This document shows positions 1-9,674 of a stretch of 64,000 bases of DNA, in pieces (the first letter of the stretch is position 1; the number at the start of each line of letters is the position of its first letter). The stretch is taken from contig JASPKZ010007300.1 of assembly GCA_030220185.1 (NCBI GenBank), forward strand, positions 124,001 to 188,000, written 5' to 3'. The translations under genes were made by a program, and so were the position numbers. This DNA comes from Diploptera punctata (lineage: Eukaryota > Arthropoda > Insecta > Blattodea > Blaberidae). The notes beneath the pieces were generated by a model that was given only the letters and a program-made list of their open reading frames with translations, ran no database searches and was not told the origin of the DNA.

Positions 1-473
1 GGCAATGTTATATCGCTGGACTATCCGGCGCCAATTACAGCTTGCCAGTGATTATAAAAAGTTGTAAAAGAAAGGCCTTATCAATAGGTTGTATATGAAC
101 TGTATTAATTGGTTACATAAGAATGGCATCCCACCTGAAGCCCAATGTTAAATAGAATTTATGAAGACAACACAGCCAAGTTGGATTCCAGTTTTAGTCC
201 CCAAGATCAAAGTAGGAGTGACTAAAAAAATCCATTCATACAATGAAGTATTGGCAGCCATGTAAATATACAAATAGTACAATCAAATGCATAGTTCACA
301 ACAACTTAAGAATAAAATGCCATCTTAAAACTCATGGACTTGCACTGAAGGAATGGCACATCAAAGTATGCTTCACGAATACAAGAAAACACTATGAATA
401 CCATATGGTTGATGACTCTAGATGAAGCTTGAATATATTTTGATGATATAAACAAACCACAACTAACTGCAGC
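1..473. other. Intergenic AT-rich sequence, no gene recognised
   Basis: I see no recognisable coding region or RNA gene here. A 60-codon open frame on the plus strand (243-425) has no domain I can name. Because a LINE reverse-transcriptase tail follows directly on the same strand, part of this stretch may be decayed LINE body, but I cannot align it. Confidence 0.4.
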
Positions 474-731
474 AGAAATGAAATTTATGAGATGTAGCCT
501 ACTGCAGGCTATTCAAGGACAGACCATAAAAGGAATTCTGATATTCTCAAAGAATTACACACAGAATCAGTCATGGAATATGTACAAAAATACAGAAACA
601 ACTGGAAATCTCACGTACGAAGAATGAGCAGAACAAGAATACCATGTCAGATCTTAAATTACCAGCCACCAGGCAAGAGATCTTTGGGCAGACCCTTCAA
701 ACGTTGGATTGAGACTGTAACAGACCACTAG
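474..731 (+). pseudogene. LINE reverse-transcriptase ORF, C-terminal fragment
   Basis: This is the last part of a non-LTR retrotransposon polyprotein. The frame from 540 to the TAG at 729-731 reads DILKELHTESVMEYVQKYR and then contains WKSHVRRMSRTRIP and GKRSLGRPFKRW. That pattern (E-Y-x-x-x-W-x-x-H-V-x-R-M ... R-S-x-G-R-P-x-K-R-W) is typical of the tail after the reverse-transcriptase domain in arthropod LINEs. Just upstream (474-540) the related segment beginning AEMKFMR is present but shifted in frame by a small indel. No reverse-transcriptase catalytic motif lies in the window upstream, so the copy is 5'-truncated or too decayed to see. It is followed within 20 bases by a GAA-type tract that may be the element's 3' tail. 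I cannot fix the clade from the tail alone. Confidence 0.7.
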
Positions 732-747
732 GTCTATCACATGAAAG

Positions 748-769
748 GAGGAAGAAGAAGAAGAAGAAA
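748..769 (+). repeat. (GAA)n tract, probable LINE 3' tail
   Basis: A run of GAA/GGA triplets lies 17 bases after the stop codon of the LINE fragment. Short simple-repeat tails rather than poly(A) are known for some LINE clades, so this is probably the 3' end of that insertion. Confidence 0.55.
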
Positions 770-1149
770 CAAACCACATGTCATTTACCACTACTGAAAT
801 GACCAAAAGAGGTGCTCCAACTTCATTCAGGGAAATAGAGATAAGTTTTCCATGGATTTATGTTGGTTACAGGATATTGTACTAACAGAAAGATGAGATT
901 AAATTAGATTGGTAGAGATGGATTTGGATTTTAAGACTCTAATATGGCAATCTTGTAATTTGACTATCTTCAAGTTATGGAATAAATGAGATGAAATATA
1001 TACTCTACAGTGGCATGAAGTCTGTTATGTTGTTCCTGGTTCGACACACATCAAGCATTACACACATGACTCATTCTGTCATTTATTTGGGCTGGACCCA
1101 AGGCTTAAAGGATGTATAACAGCCCTCTTTTTGGCCCTATTTTGCCTAA
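770..1149. other. No recognisable feature
   Basis: AT-rich sequence between two LINE fragments that point in opposite directions. I see no coding similarity, inverted repeat or RNA gene. Confidence 0.4.
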
Positions 1150-2215
1150 GTTAATACATAGAGTCAGAGTCATGACATAGTACATAAGTGTGCCCCATTA
1201 GATCACCACAACCACATATTTTAAACATCTGTGATTTACTAAACCAAGTGTATTTATGAATATCCTTATGCTGGAATGTTGTGCTCTCAACAATAAGATC
1301 CTTTGATTTGGCAAAGGTGACTAATCTAACTCCATTGTTGTTATTATCTTCATGAAGACTAAATTTGTCTTTGTTGGCACTGAATATATCTTCCACTCCT
1401 GCTTTTGTATTAAAATATCCTAAGACAATTTTCATATGATATCATGAAAGATCATCAAATATGCATTCTAATTCTTCATAGAACTAATTCTTGATCTTGT
1501 CATCCTTATCTTCTGTGGGACCATGTATATTTATGATTACAAAATCATGTTGTTTACCCTTTAGAATCATATACAATATCCTATCACTGACAAACTGAAT
1601 ATCTCAGATAGCAGAGATAATCCTCTTTCAGACTAAAAAACCCGTTCAAATTCAGGTTTTGCTGCCCTCCTCCCCATAGTATAATGCAAAGCTTCTTGAT
1701 TCCTGACTGCCTTCTCCTAGCCATCTAACTTCCTGTAAAGTGACTATATCCAAGATTGATTTATCTAATTCCTGTATCAATATTTCTAACACCATCACTA
1801 CTATATAATGTCTAACATTCCATGTTCCTAGGAAATTGTCCCTGTGTTTGAGCCTTTGGTTTGGATTCCGTGACGTAGTCCCTGCCTGGAAAACTGAATG
1901 GGGGACTATTTTACCTCCAGAAAATTTTACCCCAGTGTAACCCATGTGTATGTTTCTTGACAGTTGTATTTTTATGGTGAAAGATTGTCACTTTTGATCA
2001 AGGTACTTATTTTGTCTGGCTTATTGCCTTCGACCTGTCCAGCACATGTAACCCATTCAGTAGCAATGCTACTGCCGGCATAGCTCCCGGTATCATTTAA
2101 GCATGCAAGCCACTCCACCATGACAAGGTAAAGACACATGGAGGGGATAAACCATGTAAATGCAGACATAAAAGAACTAGTGTCTTGTATCCATGGGTAC
2201 TTTGAAAGTGTATGT
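1150..2215 (-). pseudogene. LINE 5' region with apurinic-type endonuclease domain, decayed
   Basis: Read on the minus strand this is the front of a non-LTR retrotransposon: a 5' leader (about 2215-1945), then an endonuclease/exonuclease/phosphatase domain that would nick target DNA to prime reverse transcription. The frame at 1945-1652 holds FLGTWNVR and LQEVRW, the N-terminal asparagine and glutamate motifs of the domain. After frameshifts and stops in 1651-1436, INIHGPTEDKDDKIKN and then (1435-1190) KIVLGYFNTKAGVEDIF and NNGVRLVTFA follow the family order. The usual G-D-F-N motif reads G-Y-F-N, so a catalytic aspartate is lost. With at least two frame breaks the copy is dead. It points opposite to the LINE tail at 474-731, so the two are separate insertions. 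The domain layout resembles RTE-type elements, but that clade call is inference. Confidence 0.75.
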
Positions 2216-2230
2216 GAAAAAGCTAAATAT

Positions 2231-2534
2231 AGTAAAGTAAAGTAAAGTAATCCCACAACAGGCCTCAGGAGGCCCTTGGGGTAGTAGGAGGTTAAGGCTC
2301 CCACTTTTTCTAGACAATTGGCACTTGATGTCAGCCGGGTTGTCAGCCCTGCGTGACGGCCGCCTTCACCCCAGAACAAGCGTCTGGTACTCATTTCCGT
2401 TAGAGGCTGAGTCGACCCCTGGGCCATAGTGCCGCCAGAAGGTTTTGGTCAGTTTTAAAATCCTGACCCCACCGGGACTTGAACCCTCGACCTTCCGACT
2501 TATAGCGCAGTGCCTTAACCACTACATAGTCCCA
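2231..2534 (-). mobile_element. tRNA-derived SINE, near full-length (copy 1)
   Basis: The element reads on the minus strand. Its tRNA-like head is at 2534-2465, with a box-B-like GGTTCAAGTCC and a degenerate box A (TATGTAGTGG where copy 3 has TAGCGTAGTGG). A body of about 220 bases follows. It ends in a pentanucleotide tail seen on the plus strand as repeated AGTAA at 2231-2250, that is (TTTAC)n on the element's strand. Two more copies are at 7011-7233 and 20965-21244. I see no clear target-site duplication. The 151-codon minus-strand frame across it (2427-1972) is not a gene. Such SINEs are transcribed by RNA polymerase III and depend on a partner LINE for movement. Confidence 0.8.
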
Positions 2535-3647
2535 TTAATTTCTGTTACTTATCTGTTTAAAGAACAGCAAAACCTACTGAATTATTTAGGAGTGTTGTAG
2601 GAAAGTTTTTACATGAGAAACAGACAAATGCACCAGTTGTTTAACACAAAGTTTCAACATAATATTTTTAAATTCATAATAATTGATTTAATTTTAGGAA
2701 ATTATATTTTTACAAACCACAAAAGAATAGTATGAAAACAAATTATGTGATTCACTTTGTAAGATATTATGGCAACTTGTTAATTTAGAATAATAATAAT
2801 ATGTAGGCCTAATGCACCCAATAGACAAAATAAAAGTGAATCATACTGAATCTAGTGTCACATTACATCCAAGTGTTCAGAATATACCTGATTCTAGCTT
2901 GAACAACTCATTAATTAAAGAAGATATTTTTCTATTATATAAATCAAATTACTCAAACAATTGAATGTTAATACATTATTTATAGAATGTGGGATTAATA
3001 AACACAAAACTGATACTAAGTTTGTTCAAATGTGTCATTAATTTGTTTTCATACATCTTAGTTAACGCGATTTTGTCAAGTTATTGGAAATTAATGTTAG
3101 TGACTATGTTATTGATAATTTACACAATATAGCATTTTCATGAAGACATTTGCATCAGAAAATTACATCATGCGACAAGGTAGGTCAAATCCAGATTTAC
3201 CAGACCTAAACTTATAAATAAAGTGTGTTTTTAAAATCCGATATCTACACTTTTTATATAAATTGAGTTTTTTAATATTTTTGTAGATTATGTAGCCACT
3301 TTCATTATGGTTAAATCGGTTTTTCCATAATTACTGGAATTATGAGCTGTGTACAGATATCTAAAGCTAAATATAAAGATTTTAGTTTAATGGGTTCATC
3401 TGCATTATATCCATTAGTAAATCATGTTAGTCTTGATAACATATAGATATTGAGAAACTTCTGAAATACTTTCAAATTATAAAGGAATTCTATGAATCTA
3501 TAACAGCTTCAAGTCAAAAATAATGTTCATTTGGTAGAAGTGCATAGTTAAAAGCATATTTAAAAGCAGCATAAATCCAGAATTTTATTATTTAAATTTC
3601 TCATTCTATAATGCAATTTATAAAAGGTACTTTAAACGATCTCCCAA
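2535..3647. other. AT-rich intergenic sequence, no gene recognised
   Basis: About 1.1 kb of AT-rich sequence with many stops in all frames. I find no conserved motif, inverted repeat or tandem repeat that I can support. Confidence 0.45.
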
Positions 3648-3724
3648 TAGTGGCTGGTGCTAAAAATCTGGTGTATACTGTAAGAATCAACGTAAAATAG
3701 CATATAAATATTATACTACTCACT

Positions 3725-5115
3725 CAACGGCGAAAACTAAAGTTCATATGATGATTCTTACTGCAAAATTTATCAATCACTCTGGTGTTGAATCCATCTG
3801 TGTTGTAAAAGCAAGTCTTTTCAATTGAAAGAACTGCATGTGCACTTGCTTGCTCCTGTAGCATGGTGTTCCATAGAAAAGTTTACATTCTTTTAAAGGA
3901 CGAAAAGCTTCTTGACAAGTTCTTGCTTTCTCTAAATTTGATAAACAATCAAACTCTCCTTGTATTCGTTTACTATATTAACAGCCCTTAATTTGAAATT
4001 CCACTCTGTTTATGGTCCGCAAGGGATCCTACGAGCTGTCACAGTTTGTAGTACTGAGTCTCGCTGTGTGACCTTGAGATGAAAACAGGGAAAGCTGACA
4101 AGTTTTGGAAAAACACACTCTGGCTGATTCAGTGATGCAGCATTTTGCATTGTTATTTTCAGTTGGTGCGAATAACGGAGATTGTAATGAGCTTTAGTAT
4201 AATGCCATTTTATTTTTGATTGGGATCCTCCTGTTCCACCACTCGTTACACTTGCTATGATTTTGTGCATTACACTTGCTATGATTTTATGTGGAGAATC
4301 CTTGAATATTGTATATAATTTATTAAAAAAATACATTTAGAAATTGCATCCGCATTTTGTCCGTCTGGATTAAAAAATCTCCAGAATATGTCATATGGAA
4401 CACGTTCATCTTGTAGCGAAACACTATTGCTGACTGTGTCTGATCGGAAATATCTGTGGTCTCATTGGCCATTATTGCTATAAATTCGGCTTCTTTCATT
4501 TATACTATTATCAACTCACAATAAGTTTCCAACATGCAATCAAATAATTAATTTTGAATGGTTTTTGATGTCCCCTTAAAAATCTGATTAGATTTCATGT
4601 GTCGTTTCACTTCATTATCTACACTAGAAATTAAATTTGTCAATCCCAAGAAAACTCCTGGATTATCAGACATGTCACTCTCATCATGTCCCCGCATGTC
4701 ATGCAAACTCAAAGACACTACATAATTTGATACAATAAATTATTCTAGAAAGTACATATCTGGTTTTTTTACTTACCTATTGTGTTTTTCTGTGTGTCCA
4801 TATTAGGCACAACTTCTCTGTGTTGCGATATCTACATTACCTAAAACATAAAGATCTATAACATATTCATGTAATTCAAATTTTCACCATGTTTTTTAAT
4901 TAAAATGTTAAGATCCCCTAAATCTGTCATACCGACTGTACTCCATGCATCATTGTTACCAAAAAGTAGGTATGGGAAAATACCGACTGTACTCCATGCA
5001 TCATTGTTACCAAAAAGTAGGTATGGGAAACAAAAGAAAGCATTCCTAATGTTACATCCATACACCCATTCATGATCATACATCTTTCTATTGAACTTGA
5101 GTGTGTAAGTCAATT
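3725..5115 (-). pseudogene. hAT transposase pseudogene, TTF zinc finger plus DUF4371
   Basis: Pieces of the family appear in order on the minus strand. A TTF-like zinc finger is at about 5115-4860 (NAFFCFPYLLFG, then GDLNILIKKHGENLN). Next come GNVDIATQRSCA and HTEKHN with in-frame stops (about 4830-4770), LHDMRGHDES (about 4715-4690), KEAEFIAIMANETTDIS (about 4500-4440), GGTGGSQSKIK with AHYNLRYSHQLKITMQNAAS (about 4240-4130), and VTARRIP followed by TEWNF (about 4040-3990). A C-terminal piece, VIDKFCSKNHHMNF, is near 3770-3730. Sequence between the TEWNF region and the C-terminus is missing. Defects include several stops, a zinc-ligand cysteine changed to tyrosine (FCFPY for FCFPC), ANETTD for the usual ADETTD, and a duplicated 17-residue stretch. 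In intact relatives the protein cuts and rejoins transposon ends in the nucleus; this copy cannot. Confidence 0.8.
4930..5031 (-). repeat. 51-bp tandem duplication inside the hAT zinc finger
   Basis: Two adjacent 51-base copies (4930-4980 and 4981-5031) differ only at the last base. On the minus strand they are in frame and encode the same 17 residues twice (FPYLLFGNNDAWSTVG plus one). The motif occurs once in normal family members, so this duplication arose in this copy or its recent ancestor. Confidence 0.9.
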
Positions 5116-5598
5116 TATTTGATATGGCTTTGTGTGTTATATTAAGGTTCGGTGTAGGCCTACATAATTTGTTTATTTGAATTTTCTCTTCGAATTGTCT
5201 GCTGGAGAAAGATTTTTAAAAATTGTCTACAGAATTCCCCATCTCTTATAAATATAATATACCCCTTTCAAATACTAATTATAATTTATAACACTTCAAA
5301 ATGATAAAATGTCACTTTACTTACAAACTAGCACCGTGTCGTTCAGAACAGAAAACATATGTATGCATACTGTATGAACAAAAGTTTGGAGAGGAGAACT
5401 GCCCAAAAATGTAATAGTGTTGTCACCTGTGGTTTATTCAATTATGCTTAAACATACGGTACCAAAAAACAACTAAATGTCAATATTAAACATTTTTTTC
5501 TGTTATCATATGTCTAATAAATACAAAATGCCTATAATGGAAAAAAAAAAGAGGTAACATTTTGCATTAAAATGAAAACTTACAAAAAGAAGTTGTAT

Positions 5599-5618
5599 AT
5601 AATAAATATAATAATAAT

Positions 5619-5647
<29 letters not shown>
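5599..5647 (+). repeat. (TAA)n microsatellite
   Basis: A nearly pure run of TAA/ATA triplets of about 49 bases, with two early interruptions. It lies inside the hAT relic, upstream of its coding part. Confidence 0.9.
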
Positions 5648-5652
<5 letters not shown>

Positions 5653-6182
5653 AGTGCAATAGTACAATTTGCCATCTGCACATCTGCCTGGAGAATCCAC
5701 AACCGCGGACAAGATAAAACAGAGGAAACGAAATTTAGTCTCTGCGCACGCACGTAGCCACGAAAGGAAATTAAGGAACGGAAATTTGGAAAAAAAAAGA
5801 AAAAAAGTAGAGCGCGTGAATAACCAGGAAATATAAAGAGAACCGCGCAATTTGAAATATAAAGATTTTTGTTTTTGTTCGTTTTCCCCCCTCACAATTA
5901 AGGTGCTGAGCACCTTTAGCACACAAGGAACGACCGCCACTGCGAACTGCTCTAAAAGAACTCGTGCCCCAGATTTCACACTGCAGAATATTATGTATGG
6001 TATATTTCCACACAGTACGCCAATTCTATTCTTTGTTTCGCTAAAACTATATTCAGTGGTTTAATGTTGTTATTTAAAGTACTTTGATTTGATATATGTG
6101 ATAAAATGATCGAAAAAGAGAGAAAATAACTAATAATTAATAAATATTGTAATATTTGATAACATTATACATTTTACATCTC

Positions 6183-6878
6183 TTAAGGGGAGAGGATGCT
6201 ATTTTTTGGTAAAAAAATGAGCAGTTTTCAAAAATAAATTCTTTGCTCTAAAATATTCTGTGATATGTGTGGAATACATTGCATAACATTTAATGCATAT
6301 TTGTACCCTTATCAGACGTTGAGGAGCCACTCTGGATTTTAAATCGCATGCCCCCTTTTGATTGTTGTTTCCCGTAATTTCATTTTTTTTTTGCTACATT
6401 GCTAGACAAAAATTGATATATATTTTGAAATATTATAGATACATGCATGAATGAAATTTTGAACACACACTCGTGAGACGAGGAAACTTTCCTCTGTAAC
6501 ATAAATTAGGTATTTGATTTTATTTAAAAAATATGTCTGTTTTCAAAAAAGAAAATAAAGTATTGTTAAATTTTAATTGTTCATTTTACAACTTTAGGGA
6601 CAGATATCAAAATTATGTTACACAGAGTTTGTAGAGCATTCTTTTACTAGTAAAATGTAACAAATTCTGTGAAGTTATCTTCAAAAGTGGCTTAGATATA
6701 TTGGTTTTAGTAAACCCCTGCACTGGGTACATTTTGTTTTGGAAATTTGGGCCCCCAATTTTTTTCAAAATTTTTATTTTTGGTTAAGTTGCTTAGCCAT
6801 GAGCTCTTAACATAAAAAAATAAATAATTTACTCCAAATAAGAAAAAAGTTAAAAAAAATACCATCTTCTCTCCTTAA
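6183..6878. mobile_element. TTAA-flanked inverted-repeat element, non-autonomous
   Basis: TTAA at 6183-6186 and 6875-6878 flanks matching ends. The left end reads GGGGAGAGGATGCTATTTTT and the right end, reverse-complemented, reads GGAGAGAAGATGGTATTTTT, with 3-4 differences over about 24 bases. The 688-base interior is AT-rich with no coding capacity. TTAA target duplication is the hallmark of piggyBac-type insertion, but these ends start GGGG/GGAG rather than the usual CCC, so the superfamily is uncertain. Confidence 0.6.
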
Positions 6879-7010
6879 GAAAAGGTCAGACAGACCTAAA
6901 TTATACTTTTGTTGAAGTTAAACATTAATAACATTTTAGATATGTATGTTCATATATAAATGTAAATACAAAATAAAATAATATGAAATAGTATATTACA
7001 ATGAGAGGTT

Positions 7011-7233
7011 AAAGTAAAGTGATCCCACTACAGGCCTCAGGAGGCCCTTGGGGTAGTAGGAGGTTAAGGCTCCCACTTTTTCTAGACAATCGGCACTTTA
7101 TGTCAGCCGGGTTGTCAGCCCTGCGTGACGGCCGCCTTTACCCCAGAACAAGCGTCTGGTACTCATTTAGAGGCTGAGTCGACCCCAGGGCCATAGTGCC
7201 GCCAGAGGGTTTGGGTCAGTTTAAAAATCCTGA
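7011..7233 (-). mobile_element. tRNA-derived SINE, 5'-truncated, with 13-bp target duplication (copy 2)
   Basis: Same body and AGTAA-type tail as the copy at 2231-2534. The element's 5' end (right side, 7233) stops at AAAAATCCTGA, just where the tRNA-like head begins in the other copies, so both polymerase III boxes are missing. A perfect 13-base direct repeat, ACAATGAGAGGTT, flanks it at 6998-7010 and 7234-7246. This shows it is a genuine single insertion event made from a shortened copy. The 4-5 bases CCGTT near the CATTT/AGAGGCT site are also absent. Confidence 0.88.
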
Positions 7234-7249
7234 ACAATGAGAGGTTGGG

Positions 7250-7333
7250 AAGTGTTTTTTTTACAGAAGCGAGGAAATGATTAAAACCGAGCGATAGCGA
7301 AGTTTTTAATTTCCGAGATTCTGTAAAACACTT
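7250..7333. repeat. Imperfect hairpin
   Basis: The arms are AAGTGTTTTTTTTACAGAA (7250-7268) and TTCTGTAAAACACTT (7319-7333), differing by a 4-T length change. An inner pair, GGAAATGATTAAAAC against GTTTTTAATTTCC, extends the stem towards a loop near CGAGCGATAGCGA (7288-7300). It could be the core of a foldback element; no protein is encoded. Confidence 0.65.
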
Positions 7334-7842
7334 AACAAACGTGCGTTGCACATTATTTTTTGCACGATGGTGTTCAAAGTAATAAATAATAGTAAAATAA
7401 TAACATCTTTGCTGGGAACATTTGCGTTCATTGTAAACAACTGACTAATATGAAGTCTGGTGGCCAGTATTTATACGGTAAACGCCGAAAATAATTTAGG
7501 TGAGACTACAACAGGTCATGACACCAATCAGGGATAAAATGGCGGCAAGTACGAATTTATTGTTTTATGTTGTTTCAAATAAAGTTCTGTTCATTTAAAA
7601 TGCAGTGATTTGTTTCGTATAATGTATATTAACATTACCTTATGGATATATTTTTGTATATACATTGTTTCACTTCATTTTGGTTGATTCTAGCCTCCTT
7701 GGTTTATTCTCGGAGTGTTTCGACTACACTCCTTGATGTGTTAAGTCTGGCATCTATGTATGCTACAGCAATCTTTGTTTACATGTTGCAACCCTGTAGT
7801 CACGCGATCCTATCGTGGACGCTCACACTCTTTCACAATGAG
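7334..7842. other. No gene recognised
   Basis: AT-rich sequence. Two overlapping plus-strand frames begin here (7642 and 7760) and run into the minisatellite, but neither has a recognisable domain, and both are explained by the minisatellite's lack of stops. Confidence 0.4.
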
Positions 7843-8090
7843 TTCGGACGCCAAGCCGACCACATCACACAATCGCTTCGGTCGCCAAGCTGACCACATC
7901 ACGACACAATCACTTCGGACGCCAAGCCGACCACATCACACAATCGCTTCGGTCGCCAAGCTAACCACATCACGACACAATCACTTCGGTCGCCAAGCTG
8001 ACCACATCACATCACAATCGTTACGGTCACCAAGTGACCACATCACTTTTCACGTCGGTCTCTAGGCGGCCACATCACATCACGTCTCGC
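7843..8090 (+). repeat. Minisatellite with alternating 34/37-bp units
   Basis: About seven head-to-tail units begin at 7843, 7877, 7914, 7948, 7985, 8021 and about 8055. The core is TTCGGTCGCCAAGCTGACCA followed by CATCAC and a CACAATCG-type end. The first four units alternate 34 and 37 bases and also alternate GGACGCCAAGCC with GGTCGCCAAGCT, giving a 71-bp dimer repeated twice. The last two units are degenerate. The tract is clearly GC-richer than its surroundings. Confidence 0.92.
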
Positions 8091-8359
8091 TCACAAAGCG
8101 GGACACACAAACATCAACTACGGTCTACACAACGAGATCTCAGCACAATCAAGTGAAGCTAAGTATTAATCTCAATAAAGTATTGTTTATATTTCAAACT
8201 ACAAACGTGTTATTGTATCGCCACGTGGTGCATTCTTTTGATCACACCCAGCACCTATGGATTCGGTGCACTCAGTCCACTACAGAGGAAACAACGCTAA
8301 TTACTATTCGGTGCACCGACAGATGTAGTGTGCGGTTATTCACCCACATAACATACATT
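8091..8359 (+). other. Possible retroelement 3' end, unproven
   Basis: There is an AATAAA at 8173-8178 followed by a transcript-end-like stretch. The word ATTCGGTGCAC occurs twice (near 8251 and 8307). This is reminiscent of an LTR R/U5 region, but I find no second LTR, primer site or coding part in the window. It could be unrelated intergenic DNA. Confidence 0.2.
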
Positions 8360-8576
8360 GTATTACCCGTTTAAGGAGTAAGCGCAGTTGTTGACGGAGG
8401 GCACTGCAGTCGTGTTTATGCAGGAATAGACCACGTGACACTGCTATCTACGAGTGCAAAGGGGAATGGGACGTGGGACGCTTACAGTGTACACTGCCTT
8501 ATATGACGTCACGTGTACCAAAAAAACAGAGCTTCCTGATTCTTCCGCCTGCAGAGATACTTTGAACGGGTAATAC
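8360..8576. mobile_element. Small MITE-like element with 12-bp terminal inverted repeats
   Basis: GTATTACCCGTT at 8360-8371 is the exact reverse complement of AACGGGTAATAC at 8565-8576, with partial matching for a few more bases inward. The 217-base interior is GC-richer than the flanks and has no coding capacity. A TA dinucleotide sits at each edge and could be a target duplication. The type is unassigned. Confidence 0.5.
8504..8515 (+). promoter_or_regulatory. Overlapping CRE-like and E-box-like palindromes
   Basis: TGACGTCA (8504-8511) overlaps CACGTG (8510-8515). These match the core sites for CREB/ATF-type bZIP and bHLH factors. They sit inside the small inverted-repeat element at 8360-8576 with no recognisable gene beside them, so function is unknown. 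Confidence 0.3.
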
Positions 8577-8892
8577 GTAGTATACATAAAGGGCAGTGGT
8601 TTTACTTCCCGCACTAGGTATGTAATTTTTAATATTACAGTATAGTTTTTTTAGTTATTTATAGTTGGCAACCCCAAAATTAAGGAAATTGAGCTTTCAG
8701 TCACGGTCGTCATTGCTGTAAGTAGGACAGAACGCACTATCTTGTATAAAAACAGTTATTCATCCAATTGTAGATATCGGATTTTGAAAAATATCTTAAG
8801 AAAAAGTCACCTTACAAATTTATGTTTACAAGGATGTTGGTATTAAAAGTAAAGTATTTAAAATTCATGGCTGAAAATAACATTATTTCTTA
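8577..8892. other. Unassigned spacer before the satellite
   Basis: AT-rich sequence up to the first satellite-like words (ATTGTTGAATGG at 8897). I see no sharp junction, gene or repeat. Confidence 0.4.
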
Positions 8893-9502
8893 AACTATTG
8901 TTGAATGGTTGTTTAATGATTGTCGAATTATTGTTGTATGATGGTGGGATGATTATTACCTGATTGTTAAATGGTTGTTGGATGATTGTTATTTGAATGT
9001 CGAATGATTACCAAAAATTGTTTAATGATTTTTGAATGATTATGGAATGATCGCTGAATGATTGTTAAATGATTGTTGAATTATTGCTGACAGATTGATT
9101 AATGAATGTTTGTTGAATGAATGACTGTTGAATTAATTTGTTGAATGATTGTTGAATGGATATTGTATGATTGTGGAATGATTATGGAATGATTGTTGAA
9201 TGATTGTTTGTTCATTGTTGAATTAATTATTGTTAAATGATTGTTGAAATATTGTTTAACGAATGATTTTTAATTATTGTTGAATGATTTTTAAATTATC
9301 GTTGACTGATTGCTGAAAGGTAGCTGAATGATTTGTGAATGATTGCAAGATGAAATGCTCGAAGATTGCTGAATGATTGTTGAATGATTGTTGAACGATT
9401 CTTGAACGATTGCTCAATTATCTTTGAATGATTGTTAAATATTTGTATAATATTTGTTGTATGGTAGTTGGATAATTGTTTAATGATTCTTGAATTGTTA
9501 TA

Positions 9503-9610
9503 CAGGGCAAGTCAAAATGTTGTGCAGGTTTTCAGAAATTTATTATGTGAAATGTAATGAACATATAATATCGTGAGACATATTGTATGAAAGGTAAACT
9601 CTCAAAGTTT
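9503..9610 (+). repeat. Left terminal inverted repeat of the mariner-like element
   Basis: 108 bases pairing with 10743-10850 with one mismatch (C at 9572). The outer edge is CAGGGCAAGTC next to the TA target site. In this superfamily the transposase binds within these repeats and cuts at their outer edges. Confidence 0.95.
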
Positions 9611-9674
9611 AGTTGTCCACTTCTAAAGTTCCGCGTTCACCCGCAAGATGTCAACAGCAGAGCAGTAAAGGAAA

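Larger units (their letters stand above)
3648..5942 (-). mobile_element. hAT-superfamily DNA transposon relic (TTF / DUF4371 type)
   Basis: The element encloses a broken hAT transposase on the minus strand. The right edge is CGACCGCCACTG at 5931-5942, which on the minus strand begins CAGTGGCGGTCG, a terminus of the CAGTGGCGG kind seen in this hAT group. It is followed inward by GTGCTAAAGGTGC and the palindrome GGTGCTGAGCACC (5902-5914). The left edge at about 3648 reads TAGTGGCTGGTGCTAAAAA, a decayed match to the same terminus. The expected 8-bp target duplication is not visible (CGAACTGC to the right has no partner on the left), so the left boundary is less certain. Length is about 2.3 kb. 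Confidence 0.6.

Noticed and set aside
1972..2427. 151-codon minus-strand frame
   Set aside because: It spans the SINE body and the LINE leader, and the protein has no recognisable domain.
4010..4336. 108-codon minus-strand frame as a separate gene
   Set aside because: It is a central piece of the broken hAT transposase and is annotated there.
5506..6064. Frames of 157, 80 and 70 codons around the TAA microsatellite
   Set aside because: They are made of low-complexity and hAT terminal sequence, with no domain; they overlap each other on opposite strands.
7642..8065. 83- and 101-codon plus-strand frames
   Set aside because: Their length comes from a minisatellite with no stops, and there is no recognisable motif or signal.
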